From: Skeletonema tropicum
Lineage: Eukaryota > Bacillariophyta > Thalassiosirophyceae > Thalassiosirales > Thalassiosiraceae
Direction of reading: 5' to 3'
NCBI GenBank assembly: GCA_037178625.1
Contig: CM074131.1
Location: forward strand, 2,604,001 to 2,668,000
DNA length: 64,000 bases
In this document: positions 62,922-64,000 of the stretch, in pieces
Layout of the letters: each line of letters opens with the position of its first letter
How positions within the stretch are numbered: the first letter of the stretch is position 1
Translations under genes and position numbers: made by a program
Notes under the pieces: model-generated
Database searches by the model: none
What the model saw: the letters and a program-made list of their open reading frames with translations, nothing else
Told to the model about the DNA's origin: nothing

Positions 62922-64000
62922 TTATGCGGATTCTCTTGGTGCTTTCTTCCATCCACCAACACCACCGCTTCCGTCACTTGCTTTCTGGTTGCTACTAATT
63001 GCGACATCACCGTTTGTGGTCGCATTTGAACTGTGGGACTCCTCTTCAAATCTACTCGGGTGTGCCCACAATCCGAGAGCAGGATTGCTAATGTAATAAA
63101 ACTCTTCTTCTACACCACTTTCATCTGTTCTGGTGTTCCAGCCTTCTTTTAGCGTCTCGATGTTGTAGACTTGTTTCGTTTTTTCCAGTTCAGCATAATT
63201 GTATCCAACAGATTCAACCTCCTCCTTGGTCAATTTACCCGGACAATAAGTGACTGAAAATCGTCCTTCGGAGCTTCCATGTATCAGGTGTGCCACCGCT
63301 GACAAATTGTGTTTTAGCTCCTCATCATTTCCCATTGCTTTCATGATATTAGGTGTTCCAACATATCCAACCTTCCGTATCAACGCGTCAATACATTCAT
63401 CCTCACCAAAGGTTTCAACCCAAGGAGCTAACACAATGAGTTCTCCTCCATCATCAATTGCCATTCTTGTGCGATAAATCGATTTGTTGCCCAGCCAGGT
63501 AGAATGGTACTCTTCATTGAGATACACTACAACCTTCTTCGGAGATGTCTCCAACAGATTGAAATTCACTTGGAGTGATAGATCACAGGCTAGGTCGTAG
63601 CATGTCACGTCTCTTCCAATAAACAATCCTTTCATTTCTACATCATCACCATGATCATCATCGTCTCCACTTCCTGGAGCGGAGGATGGTCCCATGACAG
63701 TTAGAATGTACCACAAGTCCAATTCTTGTTCCAAATACTTGGTACTGCTATAGTTCAAAATCTCACGTAATGGATTATTCCCACGCCCCATGAGCTTTTC
63801 CATCCCATGAACTGCTCCGATAAAGTGAGAAAGGTTGATTGCCTCAACACCTCCTACGCCAACGAACAGATTCTTGTTGTAGTTTGCCATACCCGTTACC
63901 TCGTGTGGTACAACTTGACCAATGGAGATAACCAGTGGTTGTGGATTACTTCTTTTCCTTTGTTGGTTCTTTCGAGTATCGGTGTCATCATTTACTACTT
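62922..64000 (-). CDS. LarA-like (DUF2088) protein, 5' end outside the window
   Basis: The frame is open from the stop at 62922 to the window edge; the start lies beyond 64000. Near the edge it reads PLVISIGQVVPHEVTGMANY, then NKNLFVGVGGVEAINLSHFI; this matches LarA-type proteins, which have an iG-x-v-x-pH motif followed by a conserved Gly-rich stretch before the C-terminal domain. The remainder has VVVYLNEEYHSTWLGNKSIY, LAPWVETFGEDECIDALIRK and SVTYCPGKLTKEEVESVGYN, all in the usual order. LarA is a nickel-pincer lactate racemase; DUF2088 relatives include other racemases and epimerases, so substrate is open. The C-terminal 40 residues are Ser/Asn-rich and not conserved. Convergent with CIA30. 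Confidence 0.7.
   Translation of the reverse strand, partial: VVNDDTDTRKNQQRKRSNPQPLVISIGQVVPHEVTGMANYNKNLFVGVGGVEAINLSHFIGAVHGMEKLMGRGNNPLREILNYSSTKYLEQELDLWYILTVMGPSSAPGSGDDDDHGDDVEMKGLFIGRDVTCYDLACDLSLQVNFNLLETSPKKVVVYLNEEYHSTWLGNKSIYRTRMAIDDGGELIVLAPWVETFGEDECIDALIRKVGYVGTPNIMKAMGNDEELKHNLSAVAHLIHGSSEGRFSVTYCPGKLTKEEVESVGYNYAELEKTKQVYNIETLKEGWNTRTDESGVEEEFYYISNPALGLWAHPSRFEEESHSSNATTNGDVAISSNQKASDGSGGVGGWKKAPRESA

Overview
This window looks like nuclear DNA of a diatom or a close stramenopile relative. The evidence is gene structure and targeting. Protein-coding genes carry short GT-AG introns (88-168 bp). Two small proteins start with a signal peptide followed by the 'A|F' junction typical of diatom plastid targeting. 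There is an HSF-type transcription factor, and an Ty1/copia-like retroelement fragment sits in a repeat-rich flank. The species cannot be named from the sequence alone.

Layout. 0-12 kb is a repeat island: the open-ended start of a probable retroelement ORF, a broken C5-methyltransferase-like gene split by a 489-bp insertion, a 340-bp element with 42-bp perfect inverted ends, a Ulp1-like remnant, and a 6-kb satellite array of about 182-bp monomers that includes a recent tandem duplication of 1,962 bp. 12-46.6 kb is gene-dense: Lin0512 family protein, tRNA-Glu(TTC), LOG-family protein, CDC37, a conserved unknown, HSF, MFAP1, a small secreted Cys-repeat protein, a decayed PLC-X gene, a 2OG-Fe(II) oxygenase, mitochondrial processing peptidase beta, a PhyH-type dioxygenase, a URI-like protein, RNase P subunit POP4, a possible TRAPP-like protein and an RsmE-type rRNA methyltransferase. 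46.6-57.7 kb is a second repeat island with a decayed glycine-cleavage H copy, direct repeats, three foldback or hAT-type elements, a Penelope-like fragment abutting a copia fragment, and a decayed repeat-encoded ORF. 57.7-64 kb is again genic: intact glycine-cleavage H protein, two small membrane proteins, a RagC/D GTPase, a plastid-type CIA30 protein and the C-terminal part of a LarA-like protein that runs off the window.

How the genes relate. There are no operons; neighbours are mostly unrelated housekeeping genes. Several are divergent pairs with short shared upstream regions (URI-like/POP4 152 bp, RagC/CIA30 157-214 bp, MPP-beta/PhyH 366 bp), and CIA30 and LarA-like converge with only 12 bp between stop codons. 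Processes represented are protein folding (CDC37, URI-like), RNA processing (MFAP1, POP4, RsmE, tRNA), organelle function (MPP-beta, GCSH, CIA30) and TOR signalling (RagC).

No complete new defence or mobile system was found. The most unusual items are the methyltransferase-like gene with a Tudor-like region and a clean frame-restoring insertion, the satellite/inverted-repeat relationship, the Cys-repeat secreted protein, and the decayed repeat-encoded ORF at 56-57.5 kb. Intron positions and start codons were worked out by eye from splice signals and reading frame; protein family calls rest on recognised motifs, not on database searches.
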